Positions 25,881-34,550 of a DNA stretch of 64,000 nt are shown here, piece by piece. Source of the stretch: SZUA-229 sp041589175 (GTDB taxonomy: Bacteria; Pseudomonadota; Gammaproteobacteria; SZUA-229); NCBI GenBank assembly GCA_041589175.1, contig JBFHWF010000004.1, positions 3,778 through 67,777 on the forward strand. Direction: 5' to 3'. Position numbers and translations under genes: made by a program. Under the pieces are notes generated by a model. It had not been told where the DNA came from and ran no database searches. It saw only the letters and a program-made list of their open reading frames with translations. Numbering within the stretch: the first letter of the stretch is position 1; each line of letters begins with the position of its first letter.

Positions 25881-25886
25881 ATTATA
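25881..25886 (-). promoter_or_regulatory. Minus-strand -10 box of the ArsR-rhodanese operon
   Basis: The complement reads TATAAT exactly; initiation about seven bases on would fall inside the inverted repeat. No convincing -35 is visible at 16-18 bases, so this promoter may need activation or be weak. Confidence 0.4.
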
Positions 25887-25976
25887 TTTGAATGCGTCGG
25901 TTGAATTTTCAGGGTTGATACTGTCTCACCAGAAACATTCATCCGAGCAACAATTGAATTCAAGCGGAACCACTCT

Positions 25977-26858
25977 ATGCTGGAACAGTTTATTATCGAA
26001 AACGAGAGCAACCTCAGAATGGGGGTATTCCTCGGCATGCTGGTGCTTATGGGCCTGTGGGAGGTGCTGGCACCTCGCCGTGAACGCCGCTTATCTCGTC
26101 TGCTGCGCTGGAGCAATAATCTGGGTCTGGTAGTCCTCAACAGCACCCTGCTTCGCCTCCTGTTTCCTGCAGCCGCCGTCGGGATGGCGATGTTTGCCCA
26201 GCAGCACGGCTGGGGGCTATTCAACTGGCTGAACTGGCCTCACCTGCTGGAAGTCGTACTGGCGATTGTTATCCTTGACCTGGTGATTTACCTGCAACAT
26301 GTACTGGTACATGCGGTACCGCTACTCTGGCGACTTCACCGAGTTCACCACGCCGACCCGGACTACGATGTCACCACTGGCATACGCTTTCACCCGATTG
26401 AGATCATTGTATCCATGCTCATCAAGTTCGCAGCCATTGCAGCGCTTGGCCCTGCCGTGCTGGCGGTGATTATTTTCGAAGTACTGCTAAATGGTATGGC
26501 CATGTTCAACCATGGCAATGTGCGCTTACCTCGGCGCCTTGACCAGGTGCTGCGCCTGTTTGTGGTAACACCAGACATGCACCGTGTACATCACTCAATT
26601 GAAGACGATGAAACCAATAGCAATTTTGGTTTTAACCTGAGCCTGTGGGACCGACTGTTCGGTACCTATCGTGCCCAGCCCCGTAAGGGCCATGTCGATA
26701 TGCAGATTGGCATCCGTCAGTTTGACCAGCCTCGACAGGTGAGCTGGCTATCCGGCCTGTTGATACTCCCCTTCCTTGGACGCAGCGACGGGTACGCCAT
26801 CAATCGCAGAAACTGGGCTGGTAAAGATGCGGAAACAGGAGAGACACACCATGAATAA
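25977..26858 (+). CDS. Fatty-acid hydroxylase / sterol-desaturase superfamily membrane enzyme
   Basis: 293 residues with four or five membrane helices and the di-iron histidine boxes HVLVH, LHRVHH and, near the C-terminus, MHRVHH, plus NHGN. Members hydroxylate or desaturate lipid-like substrates, or cleave ether lipids, using oxygen at the membrane. First gene of the rightward operon, 98 bases after the operator; the next gene overlaps its last eight bases. Its place ahead of arsS-arsM suggests a lipid substrate linked to the arsenosugar pathway, which is inference. Confidence 0.9.
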   Translation: MLEQFIIENESNLRMGVFLGMLVLMGLWEVLAPRRERRLSRLLRWSNNLGLVVLNSTLLRLLFPAAAVGMAMFAQQHGWGLFNWLNWPHLLEVVLAIVILDLVIYLQHVLVHAVPLLWRLHRVHHADPDYDVTTGIRFHPIEIIVSMLIKFAAIAALGPAVLAVIIFEVLLNGMAMFNHGNVRLPRRLDQVLRLFVVTPDMHRVHHSIEDDETNSNFGFNLSLWDRLFGTYRAQPRKGHVDMQIGIRQFDQPRQVSWLSGLLILPFLGRSDGYAINRRNWAGKDAETGETHHE

Positions 26859-27816
26859 GCTAGCACTCCGGCTCCTGCTGCTCAGTGCATTACTACTGTT
26901 GATTGCACTAGGTTTTATCTATCGAGAACATATCGAACTTTCCGACATAACGTCGCAGGTCGAACAGGCCGGTGCAATAGCACCCGCTATCTTTATACTG
27001 ATTTATATTGGCAGTACCGTACTTTTTCTTCCCGGTTCAATTTTAACGCTGCTTGGCGGTGCAATGTTTGGGCCGGTACTGGGCACCCTTTACAGTCTCT
27101 GTGGTGCAACACTGGGCGCCATACTGGCTTTTATCATTGCTCGCTATCTGGCCTCTGACTGGGTAAGCCGTAAATCACAAGGACGCCTTAAGCAGCTTAT
27201 CAGTGGCGTCGAGAATGAGGGCTGGCGCTTTGTGGCATTTACTCGCCTGGTTCCATTATTTCCTTTTAACCTGCTGAATTATGCACTGGGCTTAACTCGA
27301 ATTCGCCTGCTGGACTACAGTATCGCCACATTTATTTTTATGCTGCCCGGTGCAGCTGCCTATACCTATCTGGGTTATATGGGCAGAGAACTGGCCACTG
27401 GAGGTGAGGACATGATCCAGAAAATACTACTCGGCCTTGCACTGCTCGCCTGTGTTGCATTTTTGCCACGTTTTATCAGCCAGCTGAGGCGGGTTGATAT
27501 GCTAGATGTACAATCCCTTAGACAGCAACTGAAAGACTCGCCCGATATGCTGTTACTGGATGTACGCACGGAAGCCGATTACCATGGCGAACAGGGGCAT
27601 ATTGAACAGTCGGTTCTGATTCCCCTTGAAGAACTCGCCACCAGCACTGACTCGATAGAACACTATCGAGACAAACCGGTCGTCACGATTTGCCGAACAG
27701 ATCGGCGCTCTTCAGAAGCAGCCCGGTTATTAAAAAACCTTGGTTTTAGACAGGTGCAGGTTACACGTAGGGGCATGACAGACTGGATTGCAAACGGCTA
27801 CCCTGTCACTCGATAA
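26851..27816 (+). CDS. VTT-domain (DedA/TVP38-like) membrane protein fused to rhodanese
   Basis: 321 residues. TM1 at about 5-23, then the VTT domain with its re-entrant motif (FLPGSILTLLGGAMFGPVLG and FTRLVPLFPFNLLNYALGL), ending near residue 215, and a cytoplasmic rhodanese domain (LLDVRTEADYHG; active-site ICRTDRRSSEA) to the end. The start at 26851 has AGGAGAG upstream and overlaps the hydroxylase gene by eight bases. VTT proteins are lipid scramblases or transporters, some linked to mercury or selenite handling. The fusion couples a membrane step to sulfane-sulfur chemistry. Confidence 0.88.
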   Translation: MNKLALRLLLLSALLLLIALGFIYREHIELSDITSQVEQAGAIAPAIFILIYIGSTVLFLPGSILTLLGGAMFGPVLGTLYSLCGATLGAILAFIIARYLASDWVSRKSQGRLKQLISGVENEGWRFVAFTRLVPLFPFNLLNYALGLTRIRLLDYSIATFIFMLPGAAAYTYLGYMGRELATGGEDMIQKILLGLALLACVAFLPRFISQLRRVDMLDVQSLRQQLKDSPDMLLLDVRTEADYHGEQGHIEQSVLIPLEELATSTDSIEHYRDKPVVTICRTDRRSSEAARLLKNLGFRQVQVTRRGMTDWIANGYPVTR

Positions 27817-27856
27817 TTTCCAGATCAGCAGACGCTCAGAAAAAAGTAAAAACATT

Positions 27857-28819
27857 ATGCGCGATACCAAACCACTGCTACTAAAAAGCAACTTCCCCAC
27901 GTTACATCGTGGGCGGATCGATACACTTCAGCTTAACCTGGGTTACACCTGTAACCAGCGATGCCTGCATTGCCATGTTAATGCAGGGCCCACACGACAC
28001 GAACAGATGTCGCGAAAAACAATGCAGGACATACTGGAATATGCAGAACAGAATGCCATAAAGCAGTTTGATCTAACCGGAGGAGCCCCCGAACTTAACA
28101 GTGAATTTCGCTGGCTGGTACAGCAGGCCTGGGAACGCAATATTCATATCATCGATCGCTGCAACCTGACCATACTCTCAGAGCCTGGCCAGCATACGCT
28201 AGCTAACTTTCTTGCACTGCATCAGGTGGAAATCGTGGCTTCACTGCCCTGTTACAGCGAAGACAATGTAGACAAACAACGGGGCAAGGGTGTTTTTAAT
28301 CGCAGTATCGAAGGTATTAAAGCACTCAACGCACTGGGCTATGGCAGAGCAGGTTCGGGCCTGGTCATTAATCTCATGTATAACCCGGCGGGACCGTTTC
28401 TACCTCCGGCCCAGCAACAACTGGAAGCTGACTATAGAGAGAAGCTCAAACAGGAGTATGGCCTTGTCTTCAATCATCTGTATACCCTGACAAATATGCC
28501 AATTATGCGCTTTGGCAGCACCTTACTGAGCCATGGTGAGTTCGAGGACTATATAGCCCTACTGAAACAATCTCATAATCCTGAAAATCTCGATACCGTA
28601 ATGTGCAGAAACCTTATCAGTATTGACTGGCAAGGCTATGTCTATGATTGTGATTTTAATCAGATGCTCGACATGCCAAGCCAGTGTTCAACATCCGAGC
28701 GTACACATATTTCACAGCTAAACCCTGATACACTGACTGATAGCCCCGTTCAGGTTGCTGATCACTGTTATGGATGCACAGCCGGCTGCGGCTCAAGCTG
28801 TGGTGGCGCACTGAGTTAA
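27857..28819 (+). CDS. arsS: Arsenosugar biosynthesis radical SAM protein ArsS
   Basis: 320 residues. The radical SAM cluster motif is CNQRCLHCH, followed by TGGAPE and, at the C-terminus, the ArsS signature CYGCTAGCGSSCGG. ArsS joins dimethylarsinous acid to the 5'-deoxyadenosyl group of SAM, the committed arsenosugar step. Many homologues are selenoproteins with Sec in the C-terminal motif; this one has Cys. The ATG at 27857 is preferred over a TTG at 27788 that would overlap the previous gene. Followed by two glycosyltransferase genes and arsM. Confidence 0.9.
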   Translation: MRDTKPLLLKSNFPTLHRGRIDTLQLNLGYTCNQRCLHCHVNAGPTRHEQMSRKTMQDILEYAEQNAIKQFDLTGGAPELNSEFRWLVQQAWERNIHIIDRCNLTILSEPGQHTLANFLALHQVEIVASLPCYSEDNVDKQRGKGVFNRSIEGIKALNALGYGRAGSGLVINLMYNPAGPFLPPAQQQLEADYREKLKQEYGLVFNHLYTLTNMPIMRFGSTLLSHGEFEDYIALLKQSHNPENLDTVMCRNLISIDWQGYVYDCDFNQMLDMPSQCSTSERTHISQLNPDTLTDSPVQVADHCYGCTAGCGSSCGGALS

Positions 28820-28821
28820 GT

Positions 28822-29526
28822 ATGAAATCTGCTCGCATATCATTCATTATCCCCTGCCTAAATGAGGCTGGGCATATTGTAAGCACGCTAACGCCGCTTC
28901 AACGACTGCGCAAATCAGGACATGAAATTATCCTGGTTGATGGTGGCAGCCATGACAAGACCACTGAACTCGCCAGCACGCTAGTCGATACACTTATTAC
29001 CAGTCACACAGGCCGAGCAAAGCAGATGAATGCCGGTGCCGCTGAAGCCAGTGGTGATATCTTATGTTTTGTGCATGCGGATACGCTGTGCCCTGATAAT
29101 ATCGATCAACTCCTGAGCCGAGATCTTTGCCAGTCCAGAAATGTCTGGGGGCGATTCGATATTCGTTTGAGTAGTAATCGCAAGGTGTTCCGGATCATCG
29201 AATGGTTTATAAACAAACGTTCCTGCCTGACTGGGATTGCCACTGGCGATCAGGGCATATTCATATGTCGCAACATATTTAAACGTATTAATGGTTATGC
29301 CGACATTCCACTCATGGAAGACATCGAGATCAGCAAACGACTCCGTAGAATTTCTGCTCCGCTCTGTATCAGACATCACAAGCTAGTCACCTCCAGCCGT
29401 CGCTGGGAATCCAGGGGCATTCTGAGAACCGTATTACTCATGTGGTCACTCCGTCTGCGATATTTTTTTGGCGAATCAGAGCATGCTCTGGCACAGGCTT
29501 ACCAGAATCATGGCACACAAAAATAA
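28822..29526 (+). CDS. Family 2 glycosyltransferase of the arsenosugar cluster (TIGR04283-like)
   Basis: 234 residues, GT-A fold: SFIIPCLNEAGHI, the nucleotide-sugar loop ILVDGGSHDKT, and the metal-binding segment CFVHADT, then GDQGIFI and PLMEDIEIS. No signal peptide; membrane association weak. Starts two bases after the arsS stop. This short family is regularly found beside arsS and a TIGR04282-type protein; its acceptor has not been shown to my knowledge. Confidence 0.88.
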   Translation: MKSARISFIIPCLNEAGHIVSTLTPLQRLRKSGHEIILVDGGSHDKTTELASTLVDTLITSHTGRAKQMNAGAAEASGDILCFVHADTLCPDNIDQLLSRDLCQSRNVWGRFDIRLSSNRKVFRIIEWFINKRSCLTGIATGDQGIFICRNIFKRINGYADIPLMEDIEISKRLRRISAPLCIRHHKLVTSSRRWESRGILRTVLLMWSLRLRYFFGESEHALAQAYQNHGTQK

Positions 29527-30244
29527 ACAACACCTCATACTGTTTGCTCGAGCACCAGAGCCTGGCAAGTGCAAGACTCGACTGATTCCCCTGCTCGGCA
29601 AAAATGGTGCTGCCGAATTACATCGCAAATTAATTACTCACTGCCTGCAGCAAATCGCGACCTTAGAAGACACCGACATAAGCCTGTATATTGATGAGCA
29701 GCCTGAGCACCCGTTTTTCCGTGAAATACAGCAACAACATCCTGTTACAGTTAAACAACAGCAGGGATTCGACCTGGGTGAACGCATGTATATTGCCATG
29801 CGCGATTCCCTGAAATCCTATGACAAATGTGTTTTAATCGGCAGTGACTGTCCGGAGATGAATGCCGACTACATCAACCAGGCATTTACAAAGCTCGACG
29901 ATCATGATCAGGTGCTTGGACCCGCGAGCGATGGTGGCTACGTCCTGATCGGCCTGCAGAAAATCAATCGCATGCTTTTCCAGAACGTTAACTGGAGCCA
30001 TGAAACCGTGTTGCAGCAAAGTCTGTATAATAGCGAGCAAACAGGATACCGTCATACGCTGTTAACAACTCTGTGGGATATTGACGAACCACGAGATTAT
30101 ATTCAGCATCACAAACGCATCTGGCAACTCCTGAACACGCACAGAACCAATGGAGATTACTATGGACCACCAACAGGCCGACAAGATACGCAACCAGGTA
30201 AGAGACAGTTACAGCAAGGTCGCAGAAGCCAGCAATCAGGGTGA
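29510..30244 (+). CDS. TIGR04282/DUF2064-like glycosyltransferase-fold protein
   Basis: 244 residues. N-terminal FARAPEPGKCKTRLIPLLG is the nucleotidyl/glycosyl transferase signature of this family, followed by LIGSDCPEM and LGPASDGGYVLIGL (metal and substrate). It starts inside the preceding gene (17-base overlap) and its C-terminal tail runs 83 bases into arsM in another frame, longer than expected for the family core, which ends near residue 215. Its role in arsenosugar assembly is inferred from the conserved neighbourhood. Confidence 0.87.
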   Translation: MAHKNKQHLILFARAPEPGKCKTRLIPLLGKNGAAELHRKLITHCLQQIATLEDTDISLYIDEQPEHPFFREIQQQHPVTVKQQQGFDLGERMYIAMRDSLKSYDKCVLIGSDCPEMNADYINQAFTKLDDHDQVLGPASDGGYVLIGLQKINRMLFQNVNWSHETVLQQSLYNSEQTGYRHTLLTTLWDIDEPRDYIQHHKRIWQLLNTHRTNGDYYGPPTGRQDTQPGKRQLQQGRRSQQSG

Positions 30245-30968
30245 CTGCTGCGGCGAAGTCAGTAGCTGTTGTGGTGTTTCCGATGACTCACAGATCAATC
30301 AGCTAATTTCAACACGCCTGGGTTACAGCAGTGACGACCTCGAAAAGGTTCCCGGCGGTGCCGACATGGGACTGGGCTGTGGCAACCCCAGAGCCATTGC
30401 ATCACTGCGAGAAGGTGAAGTCGTTATTGATCTTGGTTCTGGTGGCGGCTTTGATGCTTTTCTCGCTGCACATGAGGTTGGCTCTGAAGGGCATGTTATC
30501 GGGGTTGATATGACACCTCAAATGATTAGCAAGGCCCGTAACAATGCAACTCGTGGGAACTATACACAGGTAGAATTCCGACTCGGTGAAATTGAACATC
30601 TACCTGTCGCGGACAATCATGCCGATGTCATTATCTCGAATTGCGTCATCAATTTATCCCCCGATAAGCGACAGGTTTTCAAAGAAGCTTACCGTGTATT
30701 AAAACAGGGTGGTCGACTCGCGATCTCCGATATCGTCACCAGCGCTCCCCTGCCGGATAATATTTTAAATGACAGCCAGATGTACTCTGCCTGCATTAGT
30801 GGTGCATCCAGTATCAACACACTGGAAGAAATAATAGCTGCAGCCGGCTTCACTGAAATCATGATCACACCAAAAGATGAAAGCCGTGATTTTATCCGAG
30901 ACTGGGCGCCGGGTTCTGACGTAGAAAACTATATTGTTTCAGCACATATACAGGCCATTAAAGCCTGA
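30162..30968 (+). CDS. arsM: Arsenite S-adenosylmethionine methyltransferase
   Basis: 268 residues. SAM-binding motif VIDLGSGGGFDAF, a CC-containing N-terminus (CCGEVSSCCG), and the three arsenic-binding cysteines conserved in ArsM: GLGCGNP, ISNCVINL and YSACISGA. Methylates As(III) stepwise. The start at 30162 has GGAG six bases upstream; the frame also offers ATG 30150. Last gene of the rightward operon. Together with arsS it is the diagnostic arsenosugar pair. Confidence 0.93.
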   Translation: MDHQQADKIRNQVRDSYSKVAEASNQGDCCGEVSSCCGVSDDSQINQLISTRLGYSSDDLEKVPGGADMGLGCGNPRAIASLREGEVVIDLGSGGGFDAFLAAHEVGSEGHVIGVDMTPQMISKARNNATRGNYTQVEFRLGEIEHLPVADNHADVIISNCVINLSPDKRQVFKEAYRVLKQGGRLAISDIVTSAPLPDNILNDSQMYSACISGASSINTLEEIIAAAGFTEIMITPKDESRDFIRDWAPGSDVENYIVSAHIQAIKA

Positions 30969-31000
30969 CAGGGGTTGCCATATAAGTTAGCTGGTTCGAT

Positions 31001-31024
31001 GCAGCTTAGTGGGCTGCGGCCTTT
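31001..31024 (+). terminator. Weak candidate terminator after arsM
   Basis: GCAGC/GCTGC five-bp stem with a seven-base loop followed by GGCCTTTT, 32 bases after the arsM stop and ahead of the convergent histidine kinase. The stem is short, so this is tentative. Confidence 0.3.
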
Positions 31025-32989
31025 TCATGAATTCTTTAGCGGCACTTTCAATGAAAAGCGCGCCCCCTGGCCTATGCCCTGACTACTCGCAGCAATCTCT
31101 CCTCCCAGCTCTTTTGCCATTAAGGCACTGTGGTGCAATCCATAACCATGACCACCTTCCCGCTTTTTAAAACCGAACTCAAACAGGCGCCCAAGATCAA
31201 CTGAGTCTATACCTATCCCATTATCCTCAACGTAAAATTCCAGCATCTCCTCCTGCATACACATGCCAACTGTCATTTTTCTATTCTCGACTTCATTATT
31301 CATCAGCGCATATTTTGCATTACTTATGAAATTCACCAGCACCTGTATTACTTTGTGCTTATCTAACGTCACTTGTGGATTCACCGCATAGCTTACCGTT
31401 AGATCAATTCGATTATTATCCAGCCCAGATCGATTGATTTTTATAGCATCATCAAATAACTCACCGGCATTTATCGTTTCAATAACACCGGAGCTTCCCG
31501 CATACGATTGCTGCATGGATATAATTGTTTTGATGTGTTCTATATTATTCCCAAGATAATCCAGCTCCTTCACCTGATTTTTTCTCTCTTCCTGTATCTG
31601 CTCAGATAGCTTTTCAATATAGGGAATTACGTATTGACCTCTTTCATCATTTTCGATGAAGTTACAGATATTGGCTTTATTTTCAGACAGTAATTGTGCG
31701 ATTTTCTCTATGTTTGCAGCCTTACAGTTTTTAATCTGCTCCTTCAATACAGAAGTCGACACATTAATACTGTTAAGCACATTACCCACATTATGCAGAA
31801 CCCCACTGGCAACCTCCGCCATACCAGCACTGCGCGCAATATTCGCTATCTTGGTATTTAGATCTTTTAACTCTTCCGTTCTTTCATGCACCTTGTTCTC
31901 AAGGTTTTCATTCATTTCCTTAAGTGCATTCTGGAAAATTTCACGCTCGGTAACATCGCGCACCACCATCTGCACCAGCTTTTTACCATCAATATCTATC
32001 GCCGTTATTTCCACATCAACGGAAATTTCTTCATTATTAAAATCATTAAAGAACCAGTGATATCTATTTTTACGCCCTACTTCTGCTCGATCAATCGCTA
32101 CATTTACCGTAACCTGATTGTCTTCCACTTCATCCACGCGAAAGCGTAACAGGTATTTCTCACCTAGTTCTTTTAGTTTACTGAATGTTGCGACTGAAAA
32201 CATTTTCAACGCATTATCATTCGCATCAACAATCAGGCCATCTTCAATTACCAGAACCGCATCCATTGAACCTTCGATTAGCGCTTTAAATTTTTTACCT
32301 TCGCTTTCTATCTGTAAGGCCTGCTCAGAAATTCGCCGTATAATATATGCACTGCTGAGTATCATCAGAATGATCACAATAATACCCAGCATTACGACAG
32401 TGCGTGATGCAGCCTCCTGTGACATTCTGGCAGCTTTGACCATCTGCGCATTCTTATCTTTCTGTATATCCAGCATACGGTCGAGAATTTCGAACACACG
32501 GGTCTGAAATTCCAGAGCCTTTTCTATGGCTCCAAAAGCAGATTCTTGATCTCCCTCTTGCATGAAATCATACAAACGGTATTGCCATGTAACCGCTTCG
32601 ACCGATATATCACGCTGTTCCTCCAGTAACCTTATCTCCTCTTCATCCAGGTTCAGGGCTTTGTATTTTTCCCGGGCCTCAAGAAACACTCCACCCTGCT
32701 CGCGGAACTTCATCCACTGATCATCCTTAAGAAACTCATCTTCCAGCTGCAAGCTCATAATCAGGTGAAGATTTCGCTCACGAGCAGAGATACGCATATC
32801 ATAGAGGTAGCCCGTTTTTACATCTGAGGCCTGCACCAGATCCTCAATCTGCTCCCTGAGCGAGTCCAGCTCATTCAACGCAACCAGGCTTAATACCGCA
32901 ATTAACAGGCATGATAAAAAAAGCCCTGCCATCAAGGCAGTTCGTATTGTTTGTATTGCGGGGGCGCCGACAGACTGTACTAAACTCAT
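31025..32989 (-). CDS. Membrane sensor histidine kinase with PAS domain
   Basis: 654 residues: TM1 (about 15-37), a helical periplasmic sensor of four-helix-bundle type, TM2 (about 198-218), a PAS domain (about 225-350), a coiled-coil linker, an atypical phospho-acceptor segment GVLHNVGNVLNSI with His399, and a C-terminal ATPase domain (NFISNAKYALMNN, VEDNGIGID, GGHGYGLHHSA). The LHNVGN type of H-box belongs to a distinct group of kinases often lacking paired regulators. No response regulator gene is adjacent. Ligand unknown. Confidence 0.92.
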   Translation of the reverse strand: MSLVQSVGAPAIQTIRTALMAGLFLSCLLIAVLSLVALNELDSLREQIEDLVQASDVKTGYLYDMRISARERNLHLIMSLQLEDEFLKDDQWMKFREQGGVFLEAREKYKALNLDEEEIRLLEEQRDISVEAVTWQYRLYDFMQEGDQESAFGAIEKALEFQTRVFEILDRMLDIQKDKNAQMVKAARMSQEAASRTVVMLGIIVIILMILSSAYIIRRISEQALQIESEGKKFKALIEGSMDAVLVIEDGLIVDANDNALKMFSVATFSKLKELGEKYLLRFRVDEVEDNQVTVNVAIDRAEVGRKNRYHWFFNDFNNEEISVDVEITAIDIDGKKLVQMVVRDVTEREIFQNALKEMNENLENKVHERTEELKDLNTKIANIARSAGMAEVASGVLHNVGNVLNSINVSTSVLKEQIKNCKAANIEKIAQLLSENKANICNFIENDERGQYVIPYIEKLSEQIQEERKNQVKELDYLGNNIEHIKTIISMQQSYAGSSGVIETINAGELFDDAIKINRSGLDNNRIDLTVSYAVNPQVTLDKHKVIQVLVNFISNAKYALMNNEVENRKMTVGMCMQEEMLEFYVEDNGIGIDSVDLGRLFEFGFKKREGGHGYGLHHSALMAKELGGEIAASSQGIGQGARFSLKVPLKNS

Positions 32990-33067
32990 GCGATATACGT
33001 TTTATAGATTCATTGTAGTGATGAGTATAGTCAAAACACGCCAGCATATTGGGCTGCAGACAAAATT

Positions 33068-33096
33068 AAAACGGGCCTGCAGTGCAGGCCCGTTTT
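33068..33096 (-). terminator. Intrinsic terminator downstream of gor
   Basis: Perfect 13-bp stem AAAACGGGCCTGC/GCAGGCCCGTTTT with loop AGT. On the minus strand it ends in TTTTAATTTT, 27 bases after the gor stop. Confidence 0.78.
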
Positions 33097-33122
33097 ATAT
33101 AGTTCGTTGATTTTACTGACAA

Positions 33123-34478
33123 TTATCGCATTGTCACCAGTTCTTCCGAGCTGGTTGGGTGAATCGCTACCGTATCATCGAAATCCCTCTTGGTCGCCCC
33201 CATACGGATGGCTACGGCAAATCCCTGTAACATTTCATCACAGCCCGGGCCAATAATATGACATCCAACCACTTTTTCCTGAGCACCAAGACATATCAGT
33301 TTCATTGCGGTGGGAACATCATGACGCGTCATCGAGTTATACATGGCAGTAAATCGGGTCTGGTACACCTTGACTGCATCACCGTGTTCTTTTCGTGCCT
33401 CTTCTTCAGTCATACCTACCGTACCGATTGGAGGGTGGCTAAACACCACGGTCGGTATTAGCTCGTAGCTCAGGTGACGATCTGCCTGGTTATTGTAGAG
33501 GCGATCAGCCAGTCGACGACCTGCGGCAATCGCAACTGGTGTGAGAGGTTCACGGCCAGTCACATCACCCAGCGCAAATATATTGTCGACATTGGTATTC
33601 TGATAGGTGTCACAGAGTATAAACCCCTGTTCATCCACCTCTAGTCCTGCCGCTTCAAGGTTCATACCACGGGTATTGGGATGACGTCCGATCGCCCAGA
33701 TCAGCGCATTAAAACCACAATTACGGTTACCCTTATCATCAATGAGTGTCAGTGTTCCATCATCTTCCTTGATAACTTCGGTAATCTGGGTTTGCGCAAT
33801 AATATCTACACCCTGGTCCATCATCTCTTCCAGCAGGGTTTCACGCAACATATGGTCAAAGGTTCTCAGCAGGTGTCGCTTACGCAGGTACATATACACA
33901 TCGCTACCCAATGCATTTAACACACCCGCAACCTCTACGGCGATATAACCTGAGCCGACAATTGCAACCTTCGCCGGGCACTCCTCAAACTCAAAGAAAC
34001 CATCCGAACTCACACCATGCTCCGCGCCTGGAATATCCGGTATGGTGGGTGTTGTACCGGGTGATACGGCAATATGTTTCGCGGTAAATTGCTTGCCATC
34101 AATATCGATGGTATGCGCATCGATAAAAGATGCAAATCCCTGCAGTTCGTCGATATTCGAATCTGCCAGGTAGTTGTGATACCAGCTGTTAATACCGTTG
34201 ATATAGTTCTCACGTTTGGTTACCAGGTGCTTCCAGTCAAAGCCCCGGTTTTCGAGATCGAAACCATAATCCTTCGCATCTTCAATAGCATGTGCCAGAT
34301 TTGCGCCAAACCACATCACTTTCTTGGGTACACAGCCAACATTTACACAGGTGCCTCCGATCTTACCCATTTCTACGACTGCACATTTGGCACCATAGGT
34401 CGCTGCCCGCTCAGCCACTGAGAGCCCACCACTCCCGCCGCCAATCGCAATCAAGTCATAATCGTATTTTTTTGCCAT
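33123..34478 (-). CDS. gor: Glutathione-disulfide reductase
   Basis: 451 residues, matching E. coli Gor. FAD site GGGSGGLSVAERAA, redox-active disulfide GGTCVNVGCVPKK, NADPH domain GSGYIAVEVAGV with GTTPTIP before it, and the C-terminal interface HPTSSEELV carrying the catalytic His. Reduces oxidised glutathione with NADPH in the cytoplasm. ATG 34478 is chosen over an upstream ATG at 34526 because AGGG lies seven bases before it and homologues begin here. Divergent from ubiA. Confidence 0.95.
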   Translation of the reverse strand: MAKKYDYDLIAIGGGSGGLSVAERAATYGAKCAVVEMGKIGGTCVNVGCVPKKVMWFGANLAHAIEDAKDYGFDLENRGFDWKHLVTKRENYINGINSWYHNYLADSNIDELQGFASFIDAHTIDIDGKQFTAKHIAVSPGTTPTIPDIPGAEHGVSSDGFFEFEECPAKVAIVGSGYIAVEVAGVLNALGSDVYMYLRKRHLLRTFDHMLRETLLEEMMDQGVDIIAQTQITEVIKEDDGTLTLIDDKGNRNCGFNALIWAIGRHPNTRGMNLEAAGLEVDEQGFILCDTYQNTNVDNIFALGDVTGREPLTPVAIAAGRRLADRLYNNQADRHLSYELIPTVVFSHPPIGTVGMTEEEARKEHGDAVKVYQTRFTAMYNSMTRHDVPTAMKLICLGAQEKVVGCHIIGPGCDEMLQGFAVAIRMGATKRDFDDTVAIHPTSSEELVTMR

Positions 34479-34550
34479 GATAAACCCTGTGTTGGAATCT
34501 TCAGGTCGGGTAATATACCAGCACACCGAACACGGGAACAGTCACCAAAC

